64,000 nt of DNA from Adineta steineri (Eukaryota > Rotifera > Eurotatoria > Adinetida > Adinetidae): positions 194,605 through 258,604 of the forward strand of contig CAJNOI010000057.1 of the NCBI GenBank assembly GCA_905250115.1, given 5' to 3'. Below the pieces are notes generated by a model. The model was given only the letters and a program-made list of their open reading frames with translations, was not told the origin of the DNA and made no database searches. The position numbers were made by a program, and so were the translations under genes. Shown piece by piece: positions 26,003-38,339 of this stretch (the stretch's first letter is position 1; every line of letters starts with the position of its first letter).

Positions 26003-26049
26003 TTTTTATTCTGTTATGTTATATATATATTTGTTGCTTCTTTTTTTTT

Positions 26050-26149
26050 NNNNNNNNNNNNNNNNNNNNNNNNNNNNNNNNNNNNNNNNNNNNNNNNNNN
26101 NNNNNNNNNNNNNNNNNNNNNNNNNNNNNNNNNNNNNNNNNNNNNNNNN
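26050..26149. other. 100-N scaffold gap
   Basis: Exactly 100 Ns, the usual placeholder for a join of unknown size. The 5' end of the teashirt-type gene is lost in or near it. Confidence 0.99.
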
Positions 26150-27668
26150 TAAATCATCAACAAAGAAAAAATCTCGAAATAATCATGAATACGAAATTCC
26201 ACTTGATTTATCTGTTAAATCTCAACAAGAACAACAACAACAACCACATCCTGTATTTAACCCAATGAATGCATCAACAACAACACCTTTTTATGATCCA
26301 TCAAATCTTCTATTTAATTCATCAGCATTACTCTATGATTTATTTTTAACAAATTTAAATTCCTATTATCAACAACAACAGCAGCAGCAACAACAGCAAC
26401 ATCATCAACAACAACAACGTTTAAAAATTGAACTATCAACATCTAAATCAACTAAACAAGTAACAATAAATTCTTCTCGTTTAATGAAAGATAATTCAAT
26501 AAGTAAACAAGAATCGTATGCTTGTTCATGTGGTGAAAAATATTCCAATGTAGCTCATCTTGTTAGTCATTTAAAAATAACAAATCATACTGCACAATTA
26601 TCATCTACACATGATGAAGTGGCTAAACTTGTCCGTGGTCAAGATATTTGGTTGTCACGCGATACAAATCCAGCAAATCAAATTTTAAAATGTCTTCGTT
26701 GTTCATTATCATTTGAAACTTTACCGGATTTAACAGCACATATGATGAAAACAAATCATTTTACTCAACTTTTACCTTCATCAACTACAACATCAACACC
26801 AACGACAGTGATAACACCATCACATCATCATTCCACCTCAAAACAACAACAACAACAAATATCTCCTACAAAATTATTACCGTCTCCTTCTTTAATACGT
26901 TCAACATGTCTAATTTGTTCTCAACAATTTGTACGTGAAGTCGATCTTGTTGATCATATTCAACATTATCATCAAATACGTTATAATTGTACAACATGTG
27001 GAATGTATTTTGAAAATGAAAGTCTTTATAAAGAACATATTTTAAAAGAAATGCATCATAGAAATGGAAAAGCTAATCGAAATCGTGATTATTTTCTTAA
27101 TCAATGTAAAACATTACAAAAACGATCTTTAATATTAAAGTAATGAATTTATTTTTTTTTTCAAAAGAAAATAATTCTTAGAATTCATTTTAGATCTGAA
27201 CAACCAAAATCTCGTTTAGTAGTTGATAAAGAAGTTGAATTAGTTATAGCCGATTTACTTGATCGTATTGTTAAAATTGAGGAAGAATCAAAACAAACGA
27301 CAACAACTGGGAATGCACTCTCACTTTTACAAAATTTTGTTATTAAACAAACTCCATCAACAATTCGACAATCAGATTTAAATAATAATTATGATGATGA
27401 AAATAGCAATATATCTTCAACGTCAACTGTTTATCATCATGAACAAATTTCAACTAATTTATCTTTAAAATCTCATGAAAGTCCATTGGTATCATTAGAA
27501 AAAATGCTTTCTTATCCAACAACAACAATTCAATCTTTATCATCAACTATAAATGATAATGGAACAATGTCAAATCTATCGAATAATTCAATAATGACAA
27601 CAAAGAAAAAAAAATTTGATAAATATCGATTATTTGCAGAAAAAATGCTTCGATCTACTTTGTCATAA
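26150..27668 (+). CDS. tsh: Teashirt/TSHZ-type zinc-finger transcription factor, 5' partial
   Basis: Two exons are visible. The first is open at the gap and ends at a phase-2 donor near 27139; the second runs from 27193 to the stop at 27666-27668. Early in the frame is PLDLSV, the CtBP-binding motif present in Drosophila Teashirt. Three or four widely spaced C2H2 fingers follow: YACSCGEKYSNVAHLVSHLKITNH, then KLVRGQDIWL followed by LKCLRCSLSFETLPDLTAHMMKTNH, and CLICSQQFVREVDLVDHIQHYH. The KLVRGQD..L block and MxxTxH finger ends are diagnostic of the Tsh/TSHZ family. PolyQ tracts separate the domains. The last exon has KYRLFAEKMLRST near its end, another family feature. It is a nuclear repressor with a patterning role in animals. 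Missing N-terminal sequence may hold further fingers. Confidence 0.85.
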
Positions 27669-29979
27669 TTATTACAGTTTTTTTCTTCTTCTTCTTCTTC
27701 TTCTTCTTTTTCTATTTCATATTGATGTTTCCTTTTTTGCTTTGCTTTATAGAAAAAATAAATAAAATCAATTTTTATATTAAATCAATTATAATTTGAA
27801 CTGATTGATGATAATTGATTCTTAAATATATATATATACGAATTATAAACAATCTATTTGCTTATTGGAAAAAAATTCATTTTCTTAAGATAAAGAACTT
27901 ATTCATCAAATGACTAATGTGTTATTTTATCTCGCAATCGATGACAAATTTTATATTAATTTAAAATCAATATTGAAAGATTTCAGTAGATTTATAAGAA
28001 TGTTTTAAAATTTCTTGTTTGTTGTATTGTTTGTGATCTTCTTATTTATAATCAATACATTTATCTTTTTCAAAGTGTGAGTGTGGGTGTGGGTATTTTA
28101 CTCATTACCACATTTACCCTCAACTGCGACGCAATCTTAAAAAAAGTAGTATCATATAGTGATTCTAATGAACTCGAGAAAATCGATCAATTGATAAAGT
28201 AACTGTGTAAAAGTAACAGTTTGTTTGCGAACTCTCTTCGCAGATAATTCAACATCCATCCATACCTGTCTTGCACGGTAAAAACGACAGATCACTTATG
28301 TGAATTTGGTGAACAGTTACTTAAAAAGTGCTCACTCGTGATTTTTGAAAAAGACAGTGTCGATCGTTATTTTGCTAGAAACGTTCACTTCTAGTGTTCT
28401 CAACCAAGTTTCCAGCAGAATCTATTGCACATAGAGGCGCTCTGTCTGGACATGATTCATTTGTAAACACGAGTTATGCTACAATCATATGCAACTCCCA
28501 TCTATGTCTGTCATTTCCTCATTGCTCTGCTGACTGATGTGTTACTATTGGTTACGATTAAACGAGTCACTATTCTTTCCTCCTGAAATTCGAAAACAAA
28601 AAATATATTTCGAACTAGATTTTCTGTACATATTTGAAGATAAGTTTGTTTTCAGATACTGTAGATTCGGTTTAGAATTGTAAAATTGAATTGAGTTGTA
28701 TCTTCCGTGAAGTTTCATCCAGTTATTTTGAGATTCACGAAAAATAAGACTGTTTAGCTCTGTTTCACCGATCATGAACCACCGAGATGTATCCCAAGAG
28801 GAAAAACATTGCTTATTTGTAACTTGATTATGAATCAAGTTTCATTGATCTTTAACTGTATGCTAAAGATCATTAAACCGTAATACTTTTCGAGCGATCG
28901 GTTTCGAAGTATATTCGATTCATGATTCACAATATCAGAACACCGAGTAATTAGATGGGATGTTTGCTTGCCGTACAAAAAATGATAGCAATACTTAAAT
29001 TGTTTTCGAGTTAGGACTAGTCGAATAACCGGGGGTAGACACGCCTGGGAACCGACAGAAGAAAAACCTAGTAATTACCATTATTCATAGTATGTTTAAT
29101 ACATTTTCCCAAGACCACAGGGCGCTGCTCGCGCACCCATGATTTTCTGATTTAAGCCACTGGTTAAGACTAAAACACTAAAGATGAATTCACTATATCT
29201 ATTATGTCATTACTGTTTATGTAGTTAATCTTCTGAAGAAAATTGACTTGCCCAATGAATATCCAATTCTAGAATAGGAACCTCTCTCACATTAAAACCC
29301 CTCTTTGATAGTGTCGATGCGAAAAAGATCTTTGAAGCCTCTAGTTTTTAGAAACTTTTCCCTTTAAATAAAATTTCTAACATTTCTCAAAAACTATTTA
29401 TATCATATTTAGCGAGACAATTTCTATTGAAAACTGAGAAAAGTTTCTAAAATTTTTCGAAAACGTTTCTTTTTATAAAAGTTATAAAGAATTATAGCTT
29501 ATGGAGAGCGACTCAGTTATAAGCACCAGAAATCTCCACTATGATATGAGATTTTTACTTTGCAGAATAGATTCAAACTTAGAAAACCTAATACTCGAGA
29601 AATATAAAAACTTCATTTTATCTTACAACAACATTTTGAGCTACATTTAAAGAAAATTCTCAGTTGTAAGCTTTTCTGAAGCATAGACATAAGTATATGA
29701 ATATATGGATGTCAAAGAAACATCTTTTTCTCCTGAATATCGTTCCAGGTTACTTTGATATCTTATACGTAATGTAGAGAAATAGATAATTTGCTTCTCA
29801 AATATTAAACAAGAAAGCAGACATGATTTGTAACAAATAGGCAAGTATGCCAAGGCGAATTGTTACCAGTCAGATACGCACATTCCTATGACACACAAGC
29901 TTGATGAACTTTTTCCTATGCCTGCATGTCTCATTTATTTTTGTGTTCGTTTCACTCTTGTAGGTACTTCCTCCTCCTA
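27669..29979. other. 2.3-kb spacer at the change from conserved to accessory sequence
   Basis: It begins with a CTT microsatellite (about 27683-27709) and holds the leftmost TGTGGG palindrome (28075-28123). From about 28.2 kb base composition becomes richer in G and C and short open frames appear (for example 28545-28838, minus), none of which I recognise. This could be decayed transposon or gene sequence, but no domain or terminal repeat could be identified. Confidence 0.45.
28075..28123. repeat. TGTGGG palindromic element, copy 1
   Basis: GTGTGAGTGTGGGTGTGGG on the left faces a degenerate CCACATTTACCCTCAA on the right across a short AT-rich spacer. First of a family found only right of 28 kb. 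Confidence 0.6.
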
Positions 29980-32900
29980 ATGGATACGCAGATTCAAAAC
30001 TGGTTTAAAGTCGAGCAGCTGCTGACGCGCTCATGTGTTCTATGTCGAAAAATATTCAAAGATCGATGGCTTCTATTCACAGGATGCCAATGGTTGGATA
30101 CTCCGACCGACGGGCATACTTACACAACAGGCATCGGGCAGAAGATCTTTCAAAATTGCCGCAATATTCAAAAGATTATGTTACAAACAGGCGATACAAA
30201 TCAATGGGATTTGAGCACATTACTTTTTGTTCTTCGCGATACAAAACCGCAAAGACCAGTTAGTAAAGCCAACAAACAAAGAATTGCAAAAGAGAACAAT
30301 GATTTATTAGCCATAACGAATATGAGAAACAACAATGCTCATCATCCATCAAAATGTATTTCAAATACTGAGTTCGAAAATATATGGTCGAAGTTATCAT
30401 CAATACTGATATCATTTGGCGACGATGAAGATGAGATCGTTGAATTAAAACTCAAGACAAATGAAAGTCAACAGAAGGAGTCTGTTAGTACGGTAGATAC
30501 GATCGAAGCGAAACGATTGAAAGAACTGGGTAATGAAACATTCAAACAGAAGAAATTCGATGAAGCAATTAAATTATTTTCGCAAGCGCTCGTCCTTCCA
30601 GGCTTGAGCGATGTTGACAGATCTATTTTGTATTCAAATCGAGCTGCTGCATATCTTGAGAAACGCGAAACCTCAGCAATGACTTCGTCGAAGGACTCCC
30701 GTTATCTGGCTCTGCAAGACGCTGAGCACGCACGTGACCTGCGACAAACTTGGCCGAAAGCGCATTTTCGCGTTGGACAAGCTCACTCGGCGTTCGGTGA
30801 ATATGAGAAGGCTGTACACTCGTTCAACAAAGCACTGGCGCTCGATCCGACCAACGCTGAAATGCAAAATGCTCGTGATTCTGCTCTTGAAAGGAAATTT
30901 TACTATGATCGGCAAGATCATTTGGTTCCGCAAAATATACCGCGAACGACTCGTGAGCAATTCGATGAGGTGTACAAAAAAAAGGGATTTTCAATCCAGC
31001 AACAAGAAGAAATGATTGATTTTATTAAAAAAAGCGATCCAGGGAAAGCGGCTGTCTTTACCGGTCATCAATATCGAGATGGTGATGAGAAAGTCGAACA
31101 AAATTACGAACTAGCAGCTAGATTTTATTCGAAAGCCGTCTCTCTCGGTAATCCTGAAGGCATGTATAATCTCGCCTTGCTACACCAACAAGGTCGTGGA
31201 GTGAAAAAAGATATGAAAGTTTCTATTCAGCTGCTGGAACAAGCAGCCGCTCAGAATCCGATAATGTCAGACAAATGTCCCATTCCGAACGTCGGTGTGG
31301 CCGAAGCTGAACATTCGTTGGGGCTGCATTATGAAACGGGGGTTGGCGTCGAAATGAATTACTCCGAAGCGGCTCGGTGGTATCAACGGGCAATAGAACA
31401 TGGTAGTGCAAACGCCGCCAATAATCTGGGACTTATGTACGGTAATGGCAAAGGCGTCACCAGTGATTTGGTCAAATCGGAACAACTGCTGCGCCTCTCG
31501 GCTACACGCGGCGATTCAAACGCGCCGATGAATCTAGCTGTACTACTCTTTCGAAAACAAGACTTTCAAGCAGCAGAACAATGGTGTCAGTATGCCAGTG
31601 AAAACAACAACATGCTGGATAAAACTTGTGTGAAAAAAATTCAAGAAGCAGCCGAGCAGGAACGGAAAGAGTTCAACGAGTTGGATATTGAACAATGGGA
31701 AAAACAGAACGGTTTAAGTATCAGTAGTTTGAACTATAATGAACGTATTCAGCGTAAATTATGCGCGGAAGCTCCATCATCCGCCAAAGCATTCAGTTTC
31801 ATGAAATTTCTCACCGAAACCGCTCATTTAGTGAATCAGACATCACTACCATGCGGAGGTCAATCAAGAGTATATGATCGTACGATGCTGGAAGAATACT
31901 CACAGAAAGGATATGGGTTTGCGCAGCGATTGCTGGATGCACAAACTCATTTTTTTACAGCACTACACATTTTATTGGATGACTCCCTTAGCGATGATGT
32001 CAAAGACGCTCAGTTTATTCAAGAACTTTCAGCAAGTATTAGAAAAGAACACATTGTTATTCAGTTTCCAGAGGAACTACGTAACGAAGCGAAGTTGATT
32101 GTTGATCATGTTCTTACTCAAGGCAAGTCGAAACAGTCACAATTAGATGAAGACGCTCGTGTGTGTTTCGGATGGTTACACATGAATTCGTTACAGCCGA
32201 CAATCGAGTTTTTGAGCGTTTGTATTCGAATGTATCCGAAGTCACATTTCTTCTTAGAACTTCGTGGTTCGCTCTATGGCTTTCTTGAGAAATACGAAGA
32301 AGGTTTAGCGGACTTTAATACTGCACTTCATCTGGCTCCTGATTGCTACAAGTTTCTGTATGATAGGGCTGTAATGCTCAGACTGGTCAACCCTCCCGCT
32401 CTAAATGAAGCAGTATTAGCTTATAATCAGTTTCTGAAAAGTGCACCAGTGGATCATCGGAAAGTACCCGAAGCATACTATGCAACTGGAAATTGTTATT
32501 TGGCGAATAGTCAATTACAGAATCACATGAAGCTTGCGGAAGAATATTACGAAAAGGGCATTGAAGCCGAAAGGCAGCAGCTACCATGCTTCCTACCATA
32601 TGAATCGAACAGCAAGTCGCTAATATCCAAGTTATTTTCACTCAAACCATCTGAGCTTGATGCAGTGGCGGTGGAACCAACCATAAGCGTGGGAAAGCCC
32701 AAATCACGTCTTTCTGATCCACGCCGTCTGGATATGATCCAAGCGCATCGAACATCGATTGCTGTGAAACGCGAACTTCCATCCGGACAGAAGCTTATAC
32801 CCTCAACCAATAAACCGCGTGTGTACCAAAACTCACCTGCATCATTAATCGGATTGAAAGGAATTACACTACGTGAAATGAACCCAATGAAGGATCACGT

Positions 32901-33315
32901 CTACGAAGGATGCATACTGTCGGGCCTGATCTTTGAGCAATCGCCAGTAGTTGAGCCATCACTATGGCTATTGTTCGAAGATGACAATGGTGATCTGGAG
33001 CGACTCTTTATATACAATATTCCGGCAGCTGAAGGTTGGCAGTTAGTAAAACACACATACATTCACGGTACCAGAATAAGTATTTTGAATCCATACATGC
33101 GTATGGCGATGGATAACAAACCGGCTATTCGTGTGGACGATGCTTCGTCGATTATTCTACATGGAGATGCTCACAACGTGAAAGATATGTGTCGATGCTG
33201 CAGCGAATCCAATGCATCGCGTGTTTGTGGAAAATGCGGAGCAGCTCACTATTGTTCGAAGGAATGTCAAACAATGGATTGGAAGCAATGTGGTCATAAA
33301 CTAATTTGTAACTGA
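29980..33315 (+). CDS. HEPN (DZIP3-like) - TPR - Sel1 - TPR - MYND finger protein
   Basis: An uninterrupted frame; Met at 29980 gives 1111 residues, and the frame is open to 29926 with an acceptor-like TTGTAG at about 29963, so an upstream exon is possible. Residues about 1-140 resemble the HEPN domain of DZIP3-like proteins, with the Rx4H motif RNNNAH (near 30324) that forms RNase sites in active HEPN domains. Next come TPRs (KELGNETFKQKKFDEAI), Sel1-like repeats (GNPEGMYNLALLHQQGRGV, ANNLGLMYGNGKGV) and further TPRs. A region of about 110 residues (GITLREMNPMKDHVYEG to RVDDASSI) precedes a C-terminal MYND finger (CRCC...CGKCGAAHYCSKECQ...CGHKLIC). It is likely a cytoplasmic scaffold, perhaps with RNase action. 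Base composition is richer in G and C than in the left half of the window. Confidence 0.8.
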   Translation: MDTQIQNWFKVEQLLTRSCVLCRKIFKDRWLLFTGCQWLDTPTDGHTYTTGIGQKIFQNCRNIQKIMLQTGDTNQWDLSTLLFVLRDTKPQRPVSKANKQRIAKENNDLLAITNMRNNNAHHPSKCISNTEFENIWSKLSSILISFGDDEDEIVELKLKTNESQQKESVSTVDTIEAKRLKELGNETFKQKKFDEAIKLFSQALVLPGLSDVDRSILYSNRAAAYLEKRETSAMTSSKDSRYLALQDAEHARDLRQTWPKAHFRVGQAHSAFGEYEKAVHSFNKALALDPTNAEMQNARDSALERKFYYDRQDHLVPQNIPRTTREQFDEVYKKKGFSIQQQEEMIDFIKKSDPGKAAVFTGHQYRDGDEKVEQNYELAARFYSKAVSLGNPEGMYNLALLHQQGRGVKKDMKVSIQLLEQAAAQNPIMSDKCPIPNVGVAEAEHSLGLHYETGVGVEMNYSEAARWYQRAIEHGSANAANNLGLMYGNGKGVTSDLVKSEQLLRLSATRGDSNAPMNLAVLLFRKQDFQAAEQWCQYASENNNMLDKTCVKKIQEAAEQERKEFNELDIEQWEKQNGLSISSLNYNERIQRKLCAEAPSSAKAFSFMKFLTETAHLVNQTSLPCGGQSRVYDRTMLEEYSQKGYGFAQRLLDAQTHFFTALHILLDDSLSDDVKDAQFIQELSASIRKEHIVIQFPEELRNEAKLIVDHVLTQGKSKQSQLDEDARVCFGWLHMNSLQPTIEFLSVCIRMYPKSHFFLELRGSLYGFLEKYEEGLADFNTALHLAPDCYKFLYDRAVMLRLVNPPALNEAVLAYNQFLKSAPVDHRKVPEAYYATGNCYLANSQLQNHMKLAEEYYEKGIEAERQQLPCFLPYESNSKSLISKLFSLKPSELDAVAVEPTISVGKPKSRLSDPRRLDMIQAHRTSIAVKRELPSGQKLIPSTNKPRVYQNSPASLIGLKGITLREMNPMKDHVYEGCILSGLIFEQSPVVEPSLWLLFEDDNGDLERLFIYNIPAAEGWQLVKHTYIHGTRISILNPYMRMAMDNKPAIRVDDASSIILHGDAHNVKDMCRCCSESNASRVCGKCGAAHYCSKECQTMDWKQCGHKLICN

Positions 33316-34750
33316 ATCACTCTTGATTTGTTTTTGTGGATAGCTAGTCATATAAGAGTGAAACGATTACTCTGATTCGAGAAACAAAGATTTGCGCACA
33401 TCTATCTTGAGGGTGTAGGGTATGGATGATAGTGTAGATAACGAATGAACATCTATCCACATCTACCCACACCCACACTCTGAAGATGGTGAATATATAT
33501 AATTAATAGAATTAGTATTTTCAAGTTTTATATAAAACAACTATTTTTTTTCTTATTTTATGAAGCTGTAGCAATAAACAAAGAATTTACTAATAAAAAA
33601 TTATTTTATAAAGGAAAATCGAAATAATAAGTTTTTAAATATCTATAAAATTTGTTAATGCAGTCTATAAAAGATCAAAATGCAAAACTTTTTTAACTCG
33701 ATTATGGTGAAATAGATACATAAAGAATAATACTAATGACAGGAGAGTTTGTCTAAAACATCGAAGTAATTCTTATTTATGATACAATATTGTCATAATA
33801 ATCGAAATTTTGATGTTTATCTATGATTTGTACTCTAACGATATTATATTTCTATTTAAAAGCTAAAGAGATAACAGCCAGATAGAAACTTAAAAAAAGA
33901 AAACATTTATAATGTAAAACAATTATATGAGAATAAAATATTTTCTCACAATTCTGACTCTTTTATTAAAATTCATTCGAGATAAATCACTACTAACATT
34001 GCTTAAAATAAATAAAAATCGTGTGATAAAATTAAATATAGTTCTCAATATTTTCTAATCTATTTTCATTCACTGCTTTTTAATTAAAATAGAGTATAGA
34101 TAATTTCTAAAAATGATGATTTAATTTAAGATCAGAGGTTACTATGAAGAGGTACCTAAAGGAAGGATTTCAAGGAGTATATTTTCAAAAGAAAAGGAAG
34201 AAAATTTGAAAAATATGTTGTTATACAATAAAAATAAAAGCTTTGAATTTTAGTTTATCTTGGATTAAGTAAGTCTATAAATTTATCGATATCACAACTT
34301 TTTCTATATTACTTCTTATAATCTACAAGATGATTTTTTCATAATATCATTTCATCAAGATTCTATGTTGTTGTTGTTATTGTCTTTTCGTGTAAAGAAA
34401 GACTTCTTTACACCAAGTCCGATACAAGAAGTGCTGATGTAAGAAGGTTGTCCTTTGCTTTGACTTCACTTCTCCATTAAACATGTCACCTTTCATTTGC
34501 GAAAAACTTTTTACATAGAAGAGAGAGCAGTGAACATAAATACAGAGGATATTGATGAACTAACAAACAGAGAGAATGAATATCTAAAAAGACAAAAATA
34601 ATAGACAGAAACTAGTAATCAAATAAATAATTAAATGATATCTTAGGGTTCGTAAAAAATATCAACGTTGTATCATAGGAGTTTTAATAACAATTCATTA
34701 ATTTTCTTTTTTTATTGAAAACAAAAAAAAAAACAAGTTGAAATTATATT
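33316..34750. other. Spacer between convergent genes
   Basis: A 1.4-kb AT-rich spacer. It contains a TGTGGG palindrome (33405-33488) 90 bp after the MYND gene stop. The remainder shows no gene. Confidence 0.6.
33405..33488. repeat. TGTGGG palindromic element, copy 2
   Basis: Starts TCTTGAGGGTGTAGGG and ends CCCACACCCACACTCTGAAGA, with the spacer GATAACGAATGAACATC. It lies 90 bp downstream of the stop of the HEPN-MYND gene and is repeated, with the gene end, at 42.27 kb. Confidence 0.75.
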
Positions 34751-37700
34751 TCAAAAATAATCTTTACATGAACATTGTCCATTTTTATAGAAGTGATGAA
34801 TTCTATTTGCATCACGAACAATAATTTCACATTGACGAATTAAAGCAATTAATTTTGTTGCTCGATCTATGCAAAAACAATAAATAAAGAAATAAATGAA
34901 AAAGTGTATAATACAAATGATGATGCACTTACGACAATCTTTACAAACACGAAGATTTTTTGTTAATTGTATTCGTGATGCATTGGGATTTACAACAAAA
35001 TTCCATGCTATTGCCAGTCTTTCACTATGTCCATTCAATACAGATTCAACAGTTTCACCTTCATTCAATGGTCTTGATATACAACTTGAATCATATTTAT
35101 GACCATGTTCAATAAGTTCTGCAGAAAGTTTCTTAAGTTCATCATAGATTTCTTTTGATCGTGGGTGAGATTTATCATGAGCTCGGAATTTCTTAATAAA
35201 TTAATTTGATATTATTTGTAAATAAGAGTATTAGTGCAATTCTAAAACTTACATAGCCTTGTCCATTGACAACAGTCCTTGAAAGACCAACTTTCTTGTT
35301 AACACCTGATTTCTGTATTTTCATTTGAATATTTAATGCTTTATCGATTTCTCCTAATGATCCATAAACATTAGAAAGAAGAACTGATGCTGATGTTAAT
35401 GGAATTTTCATGCAAGGAAATTTTTTTTCCATTTGATGATGAATTTTTTCTGATAAATGCATATTATTAACATTTCTGGCACCTGATAATAATGACACTA
35501 AAATGAAAACAATTTAAATGGAATTCATTTTTTGCTATGTATTGAAAAACTCTTTGAAAATCTACTGAAAAAAAATTCGTCTATTAGTATTCGAACGTTG
35601 GATCGATAATTTGACAATATCATATTCTATTGACTGAATGTTGATCTCTGAGTAATCTATATTCTATCTAAGAATGAATACTAAGACTTTTGAAAGATAC
35701 TAACTATACATAGGTAGATATGGAGAATAATCACGTTCGAATTCTTCAATGAATTTTTCTGCTTCAATAAAAAGTGATGCACGACTTAAACAATCAACCT
35801 AATAAAACAAATCAAATATATGAAAGAATTGTACAAAAAAATTTGTTTTTTCTTCACCATCGTGGTATAAATTCTTCTTGTTTTTCTTTGAGTATTTTTG
35901 AATATTAAACGAGCCTCATCAATAAGTCCTGAATGTGAACATGCATTTAAAACACAAATATGTGTTCTTTCATCTTGAAGTTCTTTTGGCATTTTATAAT
36001 AAAGTTCAACTGCTTGAATACCCATTCCATTTAAACCATAACTATTAACTATTTAATAAAAGCAAATTATGGAAATTTTTTCGAAAAATAAAAAATAAAC
36101 AATAAACACACTCATTGCTTTGTATTCAATTCGATCTGGTTGAGAAGATTTGTCAAAAATTTCTTTTGCTTTATTAACACATCCATTTTTACCCTAAATT
36201 AATAAAAAAAAATTTTATTAATTGAAAAAAACAAATGATTCTCATGAGAACTTTACCCACATAGCAATTAAAGAATTTTCAATTTGATCATTGAATAAAA
36301 AATCCTTTGGAATTTGTTGAATAATTGATTCTGATAATGAATAATCTCCGATTTCAGATAATGCTTTTATAACATTAAGATAAATTTTTTCATTTGTTTC
36401 AATATTATTAATTTTGATTTTATTAAATAAATCTAATGTTTGAAAAGGATCTTTTAATTTATTATATCCATTCATTATTATTTCATAATCAGTTATACTA
36501 TTTTCTATTTTTTCTTCTATTTTTGATAAATATGTTTTAGCACTTGAATCATCTCCACATGAAATAAATGCATCTATTATACTTAATGATATATCAGATA
36601 TTGAATAACAAATTTTTTCATTTTTTAGTAAAAAATTTTTTACTAAATTTAATCCTTCATCATTTCCTAATTGAGCACAAGCATTAAGAAACAAAATTAT
36701 TATAATTTCATTGGGATGTTTTATTTCATTGAAAAGATTGATTACTTTATTTTCTTCGTTGTTATCTAAATAACCTGAAAAAGAAAAGAAATATATGAAA
36801 GAATTTTTTTCAGAAATGATTCTTTACCTTTCATCATAGCTCCATACATTGGTATTATTTTATTTAATGTTTTATCAAATAATAATTGAGCATTTATTGT
36901 ATCACCACATTTCATTAAAGCATCTAACAAAGAAGTTAGCAGACGAGGACTTGATTTGAAAGATTCAGGAATTTGTTTTGAAACTTTTTCTGTTGATTTT
37001 AATGCTTCTTTAGTAGCTAACTGTGCACAGGCATTAAAGAAAAGAGTGAAAGCAATTTCACCAGGATTTTTTATTTTATTGAATAATTCAATTGCTTCGT
37101 TTATCATATTATTTGATATATAACCTAAGAAAAACAGAAACCGTTCAATTAAATAATTCATTATAATAAATTATTCTTACCTTTCATCATTGCTCCATAC
37201 ATTGGTACTGTTTTATTTAATGTTTTATCAAATAATAGTTGAGCATTTTTCATATCGCTACATTTTATAAATGCATCTAATAAAGAAGTTAAAATACGAG
37301 GATTCGATTTGAAAGATTCAGGAATTTGTTTTGAAACTTTTTCTATTAAATATAATGCTTCTTTATTTGCTAATTGAGCACAAGCATTGAATAAAAGAAT
37401 GATAATAACTTCATCAGGATTTTTTATTTCATTAAAAAGGTTAACAGCCTTATTCGGTTCATTATGTAATAGATAACCTGACAAAGAATAGATATCTATG
37501 AAAGAATATGTTAAAAACTTATTCTTTACCTTTCATCATTGCTCCATACATTGATAATGTTTTATTTAATGTTTTACCAAATAATGCTTCAGCATTTGGT
37601 ATATCACGGCATTTCATCAATGCATCAATCTGTGATGTTAATAGATAAGAATTTAAATAAAATGATTTAGGAATTTTTGAAGTAACATCTTTGATTAAAT

Positions 37701-38339
37701 GTAATGTTTCTTTATTTGCTAATTGAGCACAAGCATTGAATAAAAGAATGATAATAACTTCATCAGGATTTTTTATTTCATTGAAAAGATCGATTGCTTT
37801 ATTTGCTTGATTAGTTTTAATATAACCTAAAAAAAAAAAGAACTAATTTACGATAATTCGAACTACGAAAAGTTTTACCTTTCATCATTGCTGCATACAT
37901 TGACAAGGACTTTTTTGTTGCTGTGTCGAATAATAATTCAGCATTTATTGTATCACCACATTGCACTTTATTAGAAAAAAAACTAACAAAAAAGTTTTAT
38001 TTATTAGAACTTACTATATAGATGAATTAATGATGCTAATATATAATCATCATCTTTTATACGTGAAGATATGAGATGATGAATCATTTTGCCATGTTGA
38101 ATATCTTTGAGATGAGCACATGCTTTTAAAACTTGAGTAATATTAAAACTTGACAACATATTGGTATCATTTTTTATAAGTTTATCAAATAATTCAATTG
38201 TCTTGTTAAATTGTTTATTATCATTAAATGATTTCATTTGTTTACTCAAATTAACATTAGGTTGAATATTCACTGAACGTTTAAAAACTAATAGAGATAA
38301 TATACGATGATTTAATAATTTTATTGACATAAAAATCAT
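34751..38339 (-). CDS. PPR protein with C-terminal DYW cytidine deaminase domain
   Basis: A multi-exon gene starting at 38339 (or Met at 38330) and ending with CSCKDYF at 34751. Most of the length is pentatricopeptide repeats, with three consecutive exons of exactly 297 bp (37826-37530, 37477-37181, 37124-36828), each 99 codons in phase 1-1 and likely one PLS triplet. Then come E/E+ type repeats (exons near 36.7-35.2 kb), a PG-box (VGLSRTVVNGQGYKFR..DKSHP) and the deaminase: HSERLAIA (catalytic HxE), CKDC (zinc), and a second zinc site HHF..GQCSCKDYF. In land plants such proteins edit C to U in organelle RNA, the PPRs choosing the site. DYW genes are known from bdelloids and some protists and are taken as transferred from plants or algae. 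The last three residues are DYF in place of DYW. Confidence 0.88.

Noticed and set aside
28545..28838. 97-codon minus-strand frame
   Set aside because: Some protein-like composition but no start context, splice partners or domain; not enough to call a gene.
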